Positions 36,059 through 47,400 of a stretch of 64,000 nt of DNA are shown one piece after another. The stretch is taken from assembly GCF_000016645.1 (NCBI RefSeq), contig NC_009441.1:868001-932000 (forward strand), given 5' to 3'. This stretch comes from Flavobacterium johnsoniae UW101 (GTDB lineage Bacteria; Bacteroidota; Bacteroidia; Flavobacteriales; Flavobacteriaceae). The position numbers were made by a program, and so were the translations under genes. Position 1 is the stretch's first letter; every line of letters begins with the position of its first letter. The notes below the pieces were generated by a model that searched no databases, was not told the origin of the DNA, and saw only the letters and a program-made list of their open reading frames with translations.

Positions 36059-39000
36059 TTAAAAAACGATTTTTCTGGTTACCTCTGCATTGTTTTCAAG
36101 ATTAACTTTTACAAGCAGCACCTGATCGGCTGACTGAAGGTTTGAGATTGATAATTCAGTATTGCTGACTTTCTTTTTATTATAAATCAGTTTTCCTGTA
36201 ATATCGAAAATGTTTACTTCTTTAATGTTCTCTTTTGCAGAAGTAACTTTGATAGTTTTATCTTTTACAGAAATTAAAAGTCCGTCTTTTACATTTTCAA
36301 AATCACCAGTTCCTAATGTTTTATTAGTGTAACGAAGTGCAAAACGATCTGTAAAAGTTCCTGCTTCTGTTTTAAAAGTATAGTCCTGAGCTTTTAAATC
36401 TGAAACAGTTCCTGTTGTTTTGTCTTCCAGATATACATTCTGGTTATCAAATAATCCGTCAACGTGATCAATTGAAATCGTAAAATCTCCCGCAATTGTT
36501 GTTTTGTACCCTAACGGAATCACATCGCTGTTCTCAAAAGGCAGTCCTCGTCCCTGAATGGTTAAAGACATATTTTGGTTAATACTGTAAAAATCTGTAT
36601 AGGTATTTGCATCCATAGTTTCTGCATCGTATTGAATGTCCCAATTGTTTGTTGCGCCATCAATATATCCTACTAAGAGCTGTTTGAAAGCTCCTTCTTT
36701 ATTGGCAAAATTCAGCCAGATACGGTTTCTTTCGATATTATCTGTTCCTGTTGTTTTATAAAACTGGCTGTTATTGCCTGAAACTCTCATGTTATTTGTA
36801 AACAAAATGCTGTTTCCTGTTCCATTGTTGGTAAAGAAAGCCTGTCCCGCTGCAATATATCCAACCGGAGTCTGAGCAGCATTTGAAGTTGTGACACCTC
36901 CTGATGAATTAAAAACCGCATAGTCACTGCTTGTGTAATTGTATGTAGCATCTCCTGAAACAGCATCGCTTGGAGGGGCATTATGCATCCAGAAATATAA
37001 TGATCCTATAGTGCTGTTTGCTGATAAAAGCTGAAAAGCATTTACGGCAGAAGGATAGGGATTCCCTATTAAATTAAAACTGTTTGGAACTACATTAACT
37101 GTAACATTTCCGTTATTTGGAACTCCAACAAAGGAAGCAGGATAAACTGCCGGTGTTACAATATCAAAAGTCTGCGGAGATCTAACGATGTAACCGCTTC
37201 CTTTGGCCATTGGCAGTATTCCATTAAAACTTATTATCCATCCTGCAGCAGGATCATAGCTGTAATATTTATCTAGAAGTGTTGCCGGCGAAAGGTTTGC
37301 CAGTGTAAAAGCAGGAGTCGAAGTTACTGGTGTTGACCAATAGGTGAAATCGTAACGACGTACCGGCTGTGTATCTCTTCTGTAAGTGATGTTTCCTGAA
37401 TTGATATTTGTTCCGGTATTAGTTTGAAACAAACTAGAATTATTATTGAAAGTTAAAGAAGCACCACTATTTACTGTTAAAGCATTTACAACATGTAATG
37501 TTATTCCAGATGGGACAACTAAATTAACAGGAGAATTAACTGTGCAGGCACATACTGTTAAATCTGCTGTTATAGAATAAGCTCCATTAAAGACCGCAGC
37601 TTTTGTGGCATTTGGCGTTCCGTTTGACCAAGCAGTACCGTTCCAAGTTGTAGAGGATTGATCTGTAACAACTGCATTTGCACTTGCTGGTGATTTACAT
37701 CCTGTTGAATTGGTTACTCTAAAAGTGTATGTCCCTGCCGTAAGACCTGTAATTGTTGTAGTTATTCCTGAGCCGGTTGTAGTAATAAGTCCAGGACTAC
37801 GTTCTATAGTCCAATTACCTGAAGGCAGATTTGTTAATTCTATTGTTCCCAAAGCGGCACACCCTGTATTAGTTATTGTACCAATAACTGGCGGAGCAAG
37901 TAAGTCTATGCTTGTTGGAATATTATCCGTAAAGGTTTGTCCTGAAATATCTTCTATTAGATTTAACGAAGGATCTGTTCCAGTAACCTTTGCTGAATTT
38001 ACAACTCTTCCCAAATTTACATCAGATGCCGTTATGGTATAAGTACCAGTAACCGTTGCTGTAGCCCCCACTGCTAAACTACTGATGGGATTTCCAGTTA
38101 TTATTACTCCCGGCATCGGATCAGTTACTGTTATATCTGTAATTGGCACTTCTCCTGTATTTCTTACATCAAAAGTATAATTAATAACATCTCCTTCTTT
38201 TCCACATGATGGCATTGAAGCTTTTTTTACTAAACCTAATTCAGCAATTTTTAGAGAATTTGTATTAAAAGCTATAAAAGCGCAATCTGAATTTCCTGAA
38301 AAGGTAACAACAAATCGATCAACTTGTGATGCATTAGCAGCTGTTATTCCAAATTCACTTGTTTCGATTCCCAAAACACGAATGTCTCTTGTTGCTGCCG
38401 GAGTAAAACCATATGTCCCATCCATCTTAAATAAATCAAGACTATAAGTTCCAACAGCATTAACCGAAATAAAGTTTATAGACAATTGATTTCCTACAGT
38501 GTTGCCTGATGCATCAATGAATTTGAAAGTATCTGGTGTTCCTCCAGGTTCTGCTACCTGAGTCACAATTAAATCAGGAATTCCATCGCCAATACCGCTT
38601 GAATTTAAATTATTAGTTCCTATTTTAAATTCAGCGACACCCGCTTTTATATTTGCAACACCAGTTCCTAGTGTTAATCCGTTAACACCATCTGTTAATC
38701 TTGAAGCTAGTTCAGCACCTGTTGCAGTTGCTCCTGCTATTGGCGGCACTAAGGTAGCTGTTGAGGCAGATCCATCTATCATAGAACCTTGTAAAAAATA
38801 CATACTCGTGGTGGAACCTAAATTTTGAATCTTTAAAGCTCTAAATCTTTGAGGATTGTAAGTAACGGCATTGTTGTTAAGAATAGTGTTATTTACACCT
38901 GTAGAATAAATAGTTCCATTCCATGTAAAAGCCAATAAATTATTGACATCGTCAGGTCGATTTCCTACTCCGGTTAAACCAGTTGATGACCAATAACCCT

Positions 39001-39124
39001 TCCAATCTGTTATAATTCTTGTAACAGCAGACTGGCCTGATACTTCAAATGAAATAAACAAGAAAAATAAAATTATACTTTTTAAAAATAAAGAACGAAT
39101 AAACAAAAGTGATTTTGGGCACAT
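36059..39124 (-). CDS. Giant secreted protein: DUF11-like head plus shared C-terminal T9SS module (inverted-repeat copy A)
   Basis: 1021 residues with a signal peptide (FLKSIILFFLFISFEVSGQ). Residues about 30-300 are an unrecognised beta-rich region; about 305-405 is a DUF11/DUF7507-like repeat (GDVINYTFDVRNTGEVPITDITVTDP). A SprB-like or Ig-like segment (GLTAGTYTFRVTNSTGCKSP) and WNGTAWSNGTP follow. Residues 556-1021 are almost identical to the tail of the gene at 44495-48805, about ten differences in 466 residues. The module ends in the same sorting domain as its neighbours (GKLIYNKKKV, TRKIVF). Confidence 0.9.
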   Translation of the reverse strand: MCPKSLLFIRSLFLKSIILFFLFISFEVSGQSAVTRIITDWKGYWSSTGLTGVGNRPDDVNNLLAFTWNGTIYSTGVNNTILNNNAVTYNPQRFRALKIQNLGSTTSMYFLQGSMIDGSASTATLVPPIAGATATGAELASRLTDGVNGLTLGTGVANIKAGVAEFKIGTNNLNSSGIGDGIPDLIVTQVAEPGGTPDTFKFIDASGNTVGNQLSINFISVNAVGTYSLDLFKMDGTYGFTPAATRDIRVLGIETSEFGITAANASQVDRFVVTFSGNSDCAFIAFNTNSLKIAELGLVKKASMPSCGKEGDVINYTFDVRNTGEVPITDITVTDPMPGVIITGNPISSLAVGATATVTGTYTITASDVNLGRVVNSAKVTGTDPSLNLIEDISGQTFTDNIPTSIDLLAPPVIGTITNTGCAALGTIELTNLPSGNWTIERSPGLITTTGSGITTTITGLTAGTYTFRVTNSTGCKSPASANAVVTDQSSTTWNGTAWSNGTPNATKAAVFNGAYSITADLTVCACTVNSPVNLVVPSGITLHVVNALTVNSGASLTFNNNSSLFQTNTGTNINSGNITYRRDTQPVRRYDFTYWSTPVTSTPAFTLANLSPATLLDKYYSYDPAAGWIISFNGILPMAKGSGYIVRSPQTFDIVTPAVYPASFVGVPNNGNVTVNVVPNSFNLIGNPYPSAVNAFQLLSANSTIGSLYFWMHNAPPSDAVSGDATYNYTSSDYAVFNSSGGVTTSNAAQTPVGYIAAGQAFFTNNGTGNSILFTNNMRVSGNNSQFYKTTGTDNIERNRIWLNFANKEGAFKQLLVGYIDGATNNWDIQYDAETMDANTYTDFYSINQNMSLTIQGRGLPFENSDVIPLGYKTTIAGDFTISIDHVDGLFDNQNVYLEDKTTGTVSDLKAQDYTFKTEAGTFTDRFALRYTNKTLGTGDFENVKDGLLISVKDKTIKVTSAKENIKEVNIFDITGKLIYNKKKVSNTELSISNLQSADQVLLVKVNLENNAEVTRKIVF
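36061..37457 (-). repeat. 1.4-kb inverted repeat, copy A (shared C-terminal module)
   Basis: The minus strand of this segment matches the plus strand of 47405-48801 over 1397 bp with no length change seen. Some 300-bp stretches look about 98% identical and one 155-bp stretch about 94%. The match fades abruptly upstream of 37457-37478. Confidence 0.85.
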
Positions 39125-39217
39125 ATAAGTTTGTAATTTTGGTTTGATTGGGGTGTTAAATAGGTTATTTTCTTAATGTAATATTTATGTTTTTTAATTA
39201 TGTATTGTTTTTACATT

Positions 39218-39252
39218 GAAAAATCCGATAGTAAAAACTATCGGATTTTCTA
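39218..39252 (-). terminator. Terminator after the beta-helix/PA14-like surface protein gene
   Basis: Arms AAATCCGATAGT and ACTATCGGATTT with a 4-base loop. Confidence 0.82.
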
Positions 39253-39268
39253 TGTGATTTATTTATAT

Positions 39269-42200
39269 CTATTTGAAAATAATTTTCTTCGTTAGAGTAT
39301 AATTATTGTCTAATATAATTTTTACTAACAATACCTGATCGGCTGACTGCAGGTTTGATATTTGCAATTCTGTGGTTCCAACTTTATTTTTATCATAAAT
39401 AAGTCTTCCCGATATATCATAAATTGCGGTACTCTTTATATTTTCTTTATTAGAAGTCACTTTGATTACCTTGTCTTTTACAGAGACCAATAGACCATTA
39501 TCTACATTTTCAAAGTCTCCTGTTCCTAATGTTTTGTTTGTATAACGCAGCGTAAAACGATCATCAAAAGTTCCTGCTTCTGTTTTAAAGGTATAATCAC
39601 CTGCTTTTAGATCATAAATTGTGCTCGTTTTTTTATCTTCTAAATAAACAGCTTGGTCATTAAACACTCCATCTACATGATCTATAGAGATTGTAAAGTC
39701 TCCTGCAATAGATGTATTATAACCAAGAGGAATTATATCGCTGTTTTCAAAAGGAAGTGCTCGCCCTTGAATCGTTAATTGCAAAGCATCATTAATACTA
39801 TAAAAATCTACATAACTGTTACCTGCCATAGTTTCGGCATCGAAACCATTATCTAAACTATTTGTAGCTCCTTCGATATAACCAACTAATGCTTGCTTGA
39901 ATGCTCCTTGTGTGTTTGTAAAATTCAACCATAAACGATTTCTCTCAACCTCTTCTGCAGCCTTAGCAGTTTTAAAGAATTGTGTATTATTTCCACCAAC
40001 ACGCATATCATTAGTAAACACAATATTATTACTTGAACTTGCATTAATAAAGAAAGACTGTCCTGCTGCAATGTATCCGCTAGGAGCAGCTGCACCACTA
40101 GAAGTTGCAACACCACCACTAAAGTTATAAACAGCATAATCATTGCTTGTGTAATTGTAAGTTGCATCACCCGAAACAGTATTACTAGGAGGTGAATTAT
40201 GCGTCCAGAAATATAATGAGCCAACATTATTGTTTGCCGTCATAAGTTTTTGAGCGTCTAGAGCCGATGGGTATGGGTTTCCAATTAAATTCCATTGACC
40301 ACCTACTGGAGTTATTGTGACATCTCCATTATTAGGAACACCAATAAAAGAAGCGGTATATACTGCCGTGCTGTTTATATCATAAGATTGAGGTGCTCTT
40401 ACAATATATCCCTGACCTGGAGTCATAACTTGTGTTCCATTATAATTAATTGCCCATCCTGAATTTGGATTATAACTGTAATACTTATCTCCAAGTGTAT
40501 TTGGTGATAATTTATATAATGTGAAATTTGATGCTAGTGTTACCGGCGATGACCAATAACTGAAATCATAACGACGTACTGGCGCTGTATTTCTCTGCAT
40601 TTCAAATGAAGTCACTGCTCCTGTGTAAGCTGCAGCAGTTGTATTTTTTTGTAATAATGATCCATTATTTTGAATAAGCAATTTTCCTGTTCCTGCAACA
40701 TTTATGGTTTCATCTACAGTTAAAGTTCTGTTCGCAGGAATTGTAAAAGTGACTCCTGTGTCAACTGTACATGAACAAACCTGAAGATCTGAACCCAAAG
40801 TAGTATTTGCACTAATTCTTATAGAAGTATCACTTGCTAAAGTCCCTGACCCATTATAAACCGTTGGTGTATCAATAAAATTAACCGCTATGTTTGCATC
40901 TCCTCCATCTTCTCTTAGACGAATTTCAACTGTTGAATTTTTATTCAACAAATAAGTTGTACCTCCATTTATAATTGCTGAAGTACCTGTATAACCATTT
41001 TGAGTAAAAACTTTCGTTCCATCTACATAAATCTCTCCTACGTCATCACAATTTACTAATTGAATCTGGTAACGCCCGCAAGGAAATCCCTGACGTTTGT
41101 AAGTAATTGTAAACTGATCAACTCCAACAGGAGCCCCAAGCCAGCTTGAAGCTGCAGAGGGCGAGCTTGTTCTTCCCCATGATGTTTGAGTGTTAACATT
41201 CACATTATTGTCTACATACATTCCAGCATAAGCATATGATGGCAGATTGATATTAGCTACTGTAAAACCATATACATTCCACTTGTTGTCACCAAATGGA
41301 AGCGCAACGTTTCCTTGAATTTGACCATATGAAAACGATACTCTTGAATCTCCATCATTTTCAAAATATTCTAAAATAAAATTATGTGTTCCGGCAGTAA
41401 GATCAACTTGTGCTGCATAAGTATTATAACTATGAACACCATAAGAACCTGTTGGAGCTACAGTTACTAAACTTCCATCGACATATAATCTTACACCATC
41501 ATCTCCTCCAATTGTGAAATTGTATCTTCCGGCTGCTGTAGTAGTCTGCATTTTATAACGAACGAAAAATTTATCAGAAGGCGGAGTATCACACGGAATG
41601 TTTCTAGTAACTCCATTTACCTGACCTGATGTCACATTTCTATCAAAAAGAGCATTTTCTGTAACAGTTCCAATATAAGTCGATGTCGCAGATACTGGTA
41701 ATGTAGTTGATGTAGCTGGATTTGGATAAGCAGTTCCCGTCCAAGAATATACATAACCAAGCCAAGAATTTACACCAAATGTTGTTTGATCTCCTGATGG
41801 TGTACATTGAACAAGTTCATCTGCACCCATATATGGCTTTACTCTCGTATCTCCGTCAATATCTGTTGTGATACCAGAAATGGTAACTCCTGTTAAACTT
41901 TCATTATTGGTATTATTTGTAATTAAATGAAAATCTGAAGCACTGACAAATGAAGGAGCAACACTTAATGAGTTTCCGTCCTGAGATGTCGCAACTCTCC
42001 AATCAGCTATTGTAGCTGCATCAGCATTATTTAATCGTCCTAACGTACCTCCAGAACTTGTTATATAATCATTTCTGTTAATATTTGAAAATACACTTCT
42101 ATTTGTTAATGAGTAGACAGCATATCGTAAACCCGATCCTGTTTGGGAATTATAAAAAATATTATTTCTAATATCTAAATTACTTCCATCTGATATAAAT

Positions 42201-43324
42201 AAACTTGCAGATAATCCCGTTTGATTTACATTAAGAACAACTGTATTGTAATATAAATTTATTCTATTCCCTTTAACAAAATAAATACCATGTCCAGCAT
42301 TATTGTAATCATACTGGCCACCAGTAGAAGAAGCTATTCCACTTATAAAATTATTGACAATATTTAAGTTTGCAGTTACTGAATTATCAAGATCGATGTG
42401 TATTCCACTGCCTAAACCAGAACTTTTCACACTTGAAATTCTATTTCTAGAAATAGTACAGCCTATACTTCTATCATATAAATTAATTCCAGAAATAAAA
42501 GTACTGTTTGATGACATTGCAACCCCTAATATAGAGTTACCTGTAACCAATGTATTTTGAGTATTTGATAACTTAATTGCATTTACAACAATTACATCGG
42601 CTGCATTTGCAGAACCGAAAGTATTATTATTTATGGTTAAATTTTGATTATAAGAAGTTCCACCAAAAGTCCATATTCCAAATTTCATTCTTGTAAAGAT
42701 GTTATTCGAAATAGTATTATTTGAATTTGATATTGTTTCTGCTGTCTGCATATTGTTTGCATCACTAATAACGACACCCGCAGAAGTTGAACTTGTAGCA
42801 TCTACACCAGAACCAACAAACTGTATGTTCCTTAAAGTATTATAAGTCGCTGCGTCGGCGGCCTTATTTGTAATCCACAAAATAGCTGAATGTATTTGAG
42901 TGAAATTATTATAATTTACTGTTGAAGTATTACTAATGATTAAGTTACTTGAAGTTGTATTATTATTACTTCCATCTATTGTAACATAATCTGTTCCTTC
43001 TAACTTTAAAATTGGCGCTGTACTTGTATTACCTATATTTCCAGTAATAGTAATATTTCTATTTGTATTTGGCTTTATTGTTAATGTCTTTGCAGCGCTA
43101 AAATCTGATCTGTCTATAAAAATAGTTGATGTTACTGTTTGATTTTCATCTAGTAATAAAGTAACAGGACCTGCAATCCCAGTAGAATTGATACTTGTAA
43201 TAGCTGTAGCCAAAGTTTTAAATGGTGCTGGCTGTGAATTACCAATAACATAACTCGCACTTGCAAGCTGCGCACTACCTAAAAAAGGTATTAAAAACAA
43301 AAATAAAAGTAAAGTTTTTTTCAT
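39269..43324 (-). CDS. Giant secreted protein: beta-helix, two PA14-like domains, shared C-terminal T9SS module
   Basis: 1351 residues, signal peptide MKKTLLLFLFLIPFLGSAQ. Residues about 60-490 look like a right-handed parallel beta-helix (many short NN-rich turns such as NTISNNIFTRMKFGIWTFGG, then LVTGNSILGV). Two consecutive PA14-like or lectin-like domains follow (RYNFTIGGDDGVRLYVDGSLV, HNFILEYFENDGDSRVSF; and RYQIQLVNCDDVGEIYVDGTKV). From about residue 918 comes the module shared by the five genes (RYDFSYWSSP, DKYYSYNP, GNPYPSALDA, YIAAGQSFF), clearly diverged from copies A and B. It ends TLTKKIIFK. A TATATTTG box lies on the minus strand at 43377-43384. Confidence 0.9.
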   Translation of the reverse strand: MKKTLLLFLFLIPFLGSAQLASASYVIGNSQPAPFKTLATAITSINSTGIAGPVTLLLDENQTVTSTIFIDRSDFSAAKTLTIKPNTNRNITITGNIGNTSTAPILKLEGTDYVTIDGSNNNTTSSNLIISNTSTVNYNNFTQIHSAILWITNKAADAATYNTLRNIQFVGSGVDATSSTSAGVVISDANNMQTAETISNSNNTISNNIFTRMKFGIWTFGGTSYNQNLTINNNTFGSANAADVIVVNAIKLSNTQNTLVTGNSILGVAMSSNSTFISGINLYDRSIGCTISRNRISSVKSSGLGSGIHIDLDNSVTANLNIVNNFISGIASSTGGQYDYNNAGHGIYFVKGNRINLYYNTVVLNVNQTGLSASLFISDGSNLDIRNNIFYNSQTGSGLRYAVYSLTNRSVFSNINRNDYITSSGGTLGRLNNADAATIADWRVATSQDGNSLSVAPSFVSASDFHLITNNTNNESLTGVTISGITTDIDGDTRVKPYMGADELVQCTPSGDQTTFGVNSWLGYVYSWTGTAYPNPATSTTLPVSATSTYIGTVTENALFDRNVTSGQVNGVTRNIPCDTPPSDKFFVRYKMQTTTAAGRYNFTIGGDDGVRLYVDGSLVTVAPTGSYGVHSYNTYAAQVDLTAGTHNFILEYFENDGDSRVSFSYGQIQGNVALPFGDNKWNVYGFTVANINLPSYAYAGMYVDNNVNVNTQTSWGRTSSPSAASSWLGAPVGVDQFTITYKRQGFPCGRYQIQLVNCDDVGEIYVDGTKVFTQNGYTGTSAIINGGTTYLLNKNSTVEIRLREDGGDANIAVNFIDTPTVYNGSGTLASDTSIRISANTTLGSDLQVCSCTVDTGVTFTIPANRTLTVDETINVAGTGKLLIQNNGSLLQKNTTAAAYTGAVTSFEMQRNTAPVRRYDFSYWSSPVTLASNFTLYKLSPNTLGDKYYSYNPNSGWAINYNGTQVMTPGQGYIVRAPQSYDINSTAVYTASFIGVPNNGDVTITPVGGQWNLIGNPYPSALDAQKLMTANNNVGSLYFWTHNSPPSNTVSGDATYNYTSNDYAVYNFSGGVATSSGAAAPSGYIAAGQSFFINASSSNNIVFTNDMRVGGNNTQFFKTAKAAEEVERNRLWLNFTNTQGAFKQALVGYIEGATNSLDNGFDAETMAGNSYVDFYSINDALQLTIQGRALPFENSDIIPLGYNTSIAGDFTISIDHVDGVFNDQAVYLEDKKTSTIYDLKAGDYTFKTEAGTFDDRFTLRYTNKTLGTGDFENVDNGLLVSVKDKVIKVTSNKENIKSTAIYDISGRLIYDKNKVGTTELQISNLQSADQVLLVKIILDNNYTLTKKIIFK

Positions 43325-43731
43325 ACTAGATGTTTTTCTATCAGGTTGTTATGCTGGCATAGCTTTTTGAACCGAGCAAATATAAAAACATCTACGTGTT
43401 AGATTCTACGGCGGTTTTTAGAACCACTATATAATCGATAAACTGGTGAAAAAATCGACGAACTACATAGTAAAAATTCAGTATTACTGGAATTTCTTAT
43501 AAAACGAGTTTGTTAAAAATAGGAAAAATCCGTAATATCATTCTTTTTTCTGTTCTCTTTTTGGCAAAATAATCGAAAAAACGTCTAGTTTGATAAAAAT
43601 TTCTCAGAAAAGCAATATTTTACAACTATGCGTTATTTATTATTACGTAAGGAATTTATGATAATTTATAATTGTTTTTAGTTCTAGTCTAAACGAATCA
43701 GAAATAAGATTTTTGAAGAGTATTTTAATCA
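43325..43731. other. Gene-free spacer between the beta-helix surface protein gene and recX
   Basis: About 400 bp. It holds a minus-strand TATATTTG box (43377-43384) for the surface protein. No terminator was found for recX, so recX could read through. Nothing else recognisable. Confidence 0.5.
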
Positions 43732-44202
43732 TTATTTTTGTTCCAATTCTTTAACTTTCTCATAAACAAGATCACTTTCATAGCCTCTTCGAAGCATATA
43801 ATCACAAAACTTTTTGCGCTTTTTGAAAGTATCGTTTTCATGTATAGAATTCCAGCATCTTTCAGCGAGATTCTCGAAAGTTTCAAAATATTCTTCAGAT
43901 GAAATTTCTTTTAAAGCAAGTGAAATATTTGTTGAAGAAATATGACGAGCTTTTAATTCGTTCGTAATTCTAATTTTTCCCCAATATTTTATTCGATGTT
44001 TGCCTCTTGCAAAACTGCAGGCAAAACGAGTTTCATTTAAAAAATTTCCTTCAATTAGCTGAACAACAATTATATTAACCTCTTCAGTTGTCATTTTTAA
44101 ACTATATAGTTTAGAGACAACTTCATCATGGCAACGTTCCTGATAGGCACAAAAATGCTCTAATTTCTGTAAAGCTTCTTTTGCAGTGTAAATTTTACTC
44201 AT
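43732..44202 (-). CDS. recX: Regulatory protein RecX (RecA modulator)
   Basis: 156 residues, a helical RecX-type protein with three-helix repeats: LEHFCAYQERCHDEVVSKL, then IVVQLIEGNFLNETRFACSFARGKHRIKYWGKIRI, EYFETFENLAERCW and FCDYMLRRGYESDLVYEKV. RecX limits or tunes RecA filaments. recA is not in the window. It lies inside the interval between the two 1.4-kb inverted repeats, where homologous recombination would act, but that placement may be chance. Confidence 0.88.
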   Translation of the reverse strand: MSKIYTAKEALQKLEHFCAYQERCHDEVVSKLYSLKMTTEEVNIIVVQLIEGNFLNETRFACSFARGKHRIKYWGKIRITNELKARHISSTNISLALKEISSEEYFETFENLAERCWNSIHENDTFKKRKKFCDYMLRRGYESDLVYEKVKELEQK

Positions 44203-44494
44203 GTGTATTTTCTTTCTTTTTTAACTCTAAATGCTAAAAATAAACAATAAACTGTTAAATTTTATGATAATTTATTTACTTTTCTCAAAAACAGCATTTA
44301 TCACAGTTGTTTTTTATTCCAAATTGTAATATTTTTGAGGCAAATTCTGTTTGTTAAACTGTTCAAGATCTTAAACAAATATTAATAAGATTTTTAACAT
44401 TTTACTAAAAAAATTAAAATTTTGTTGATAACGAAATTCTACATTTTTTATTGAATTTGACACCCAAAAACAAAAATTTAATACCACGCCTACT

Positions 44495-47400
44495 ATGATT
44501 AGAAAACTACTCTTACTCATTATTTTATTTATACAATACCTAAGTTTTGGACAATCTGCGAATAATTATTGTTTTAGTTCTTCCACAAGTACATATAGCA
44601 ATTTAACTGGCGCAACAGCTTTTCCTGGAATGCCAACTAATGGCAATAATGATGATGTTATTTCTTCTTTTTCTACCTTGCCATTTACATTTAATTTCGC
44701 AGGAATAAATTATACTCAGATCAAAATTAGTGAGAATGGCTGGTTATCTTTTGCTAATGTTAACAATGCATATTTCGATAATTCTGCCGCAAATGCTAAT
44801 AATGCAAAGCCAATTTTATTTCCATTTTGGGATGATATGGTTTATAGTTCTGTACCTAGATATCGCATTGATACAGTTTCTGGAAGCCGAATTCTAAAAA
44901 TTGAATGGATTCAACAATATTTTTATAATGGAAATAATGGAAATGCAATTTCGTTTCAAGTGTGGCTATATGAAGGATCAAATAAAATTGAATATAGATA
45001 TAGTCGTGGAAACAACAATTCAGGAAATATAAGTGCCTCAATTGGTATTTATGATGCAAATGGGAACTACATTACTTTAAATGATTCTGGTTCAAATCCG
45101 ACTGGTCAAGTCGATACTTTCACTACTAGTATTAACGCAAGACCTGCTACTAATCAAGTATATACTTTCACACCTCCTCCAGCACAACCAACTCCTACTC
45201 AAGCAGGATCTTTGTACACTTTTTGTATTGACAACAGCAATACACAAACCAATACTGTTAGTAATGGTCAATATTCATTAGTGAATGTTATTCAGGGATA
45301 TAATTACACCTTTTCTGTAGACAATATATTTGCAGGAGCAGAGAATTTAACATTATTAGACAACTCAAATAACAATTTAAGCCCTAGTGTTGTATCATCC
45401 GGAACTAGTGGTGCAACAGTTACCTGGACAGCTACTTTCTCAGGACAAGTACGGGTACTTTTAACAGGTAATTGTGGAGAGACAAATAGCGGTACAATGA
45501 CTCTAAGATTAAACTCTGCCGCCAATACACTTGACAGCCAAACAACGGCAGGAGCAAATAACACCTGGATAGGCCATGTATATAATTCTGTAGGAGCCGC
45601 TCCTTCACCATTTACAAATGCAAATTATGCAGGTTATTATACGATAGGAACTGAAAACTTTGATACAGACTTTGGCGGTGACTACACTTGTTTTCCTGTA
45701 TTTTCAAATGGAGTACAAAGAGCTTCGATGTATACAGAAGGGTTTGCTGTAAGATACCGCATGCAGTCAACAAGACCTGCAGGATGTTATTTAATTCGAA
45801 TAATAGGAGATGACGGAGTAAGATTATCTATAAATAATGGCGGGTATATTTTAGACAGATGGGTAGAACAAGGCGCTACTACATACAGCAACATTTTGGT
45901 AAATGTTCCTGCAAATCCAATTTTCACATTAGAATACTATGAAAATGCAGGTGCCAACAGAGTTGCTTTTAACATAACACCATTTGACGCTGCATTGAAT
46001 ACCATCACAGCTCCAGCTACAGTAAATTTCTGCAATGGAGGAGATCCGGCAGTTATTGACGGCTCACTTCAATATAACAGTGCCGATCCTAATGCAGCAA
46101 ATCCATATATCAACTTTCAATGGCAGATACAGACTGATGGCGGCGGATTCTCTAATATTCCAGGAGCGACAGGAAGAACATACGATCCTCCTGCAATGGC
46201 TGCGAACGGCACGGCAAATGATATTGTATACCAATATCGACGTTTGGCTACCAGCAATGTAGCAGGAACCGGAACTGCTTGTGATTTTACAGCAAGTACT
46301 CCCGTTACCATTACAAACAGTCCAACAAGTGTTGGCGGAACTGCTTCTGCAAACCAATCGATTTGTTACGGAACTCAGCCTGCTAATATTACATTAAGCG
46401 GCTATAGAGGTAATATACAATGGCAGGCATCTATAGATAATACAAATTTCAACAATATTGACGGAGCAACAACAGCCGTCTTAGCTGGTTCTCAAATAGG
46501 TACTTTAACAAAAACTACTTATTACAGAGCAACAACAAGTGGAACGTGCAATACAGCAACTTCTACAGTAGTTACAATCACTGTTAGAGCAGGTAATAAT
46601 ATTATTAGTTATAGTAACGGAACTTCTGGAACTGTTTGTATGCAGCCTGTAGAAAATGCAGTAGGAAGCCTGACTGCACCAGCTGGAACTTATTTTAACA
46701 ATGTAAGTTTTGCCAGTTATGGAACACCAACAGGAACAGCTTGTGGTTCATTTGTAATAAATCCTTTCTGCCACGCGGCAACTAGTCAATCAGTAGTTGA
46801 AAGTGCGCTTTTAGGTAATAGCAATACAATTTTAATTGCTGCTACAAATGGTAACTTTACAGATCCTTGTGTAGGAACAACTAAAAGATTATATATTACT
46901 GCATCTTATTCTCAATCTATATGTGCAGGAAATTTACCTGGAACAATTACCGGATCTATTCCAACAGGTAATGATACTTACACTTATTTATGGGAAAGCA
47001 GTACAACCAGCAATACAACTGGTTTCTCTGCTGCATCAGGAACAAATAATGGACAAAATTATACTCCTGGAACTTTAACACAAGACACTTGGTTTAGAAG
47101 AACTGCTTACGACGGCGCTTGTTCTTCTGTATCTGCAGTTGTTTTAGTAAAAGTAATTGCAAAAGTATGGAATGGAAATACAAATACTGACTGGAATACA
47201 GCGTCTAACTGGACACCAAACGGCGTACCAACTGCATCTGACTGTGTTGTAATACCAAATACAACTAATAAACCAATTATTAACGGAACTAATACTAATT
47301 CATACGCCAATACTCTTTCTGTAAATAATTTAGGAGCTTTAACTGTAAACAGCACAAACACCCTTAACATAACTAATACAATAGCAGTAAATACTACGGG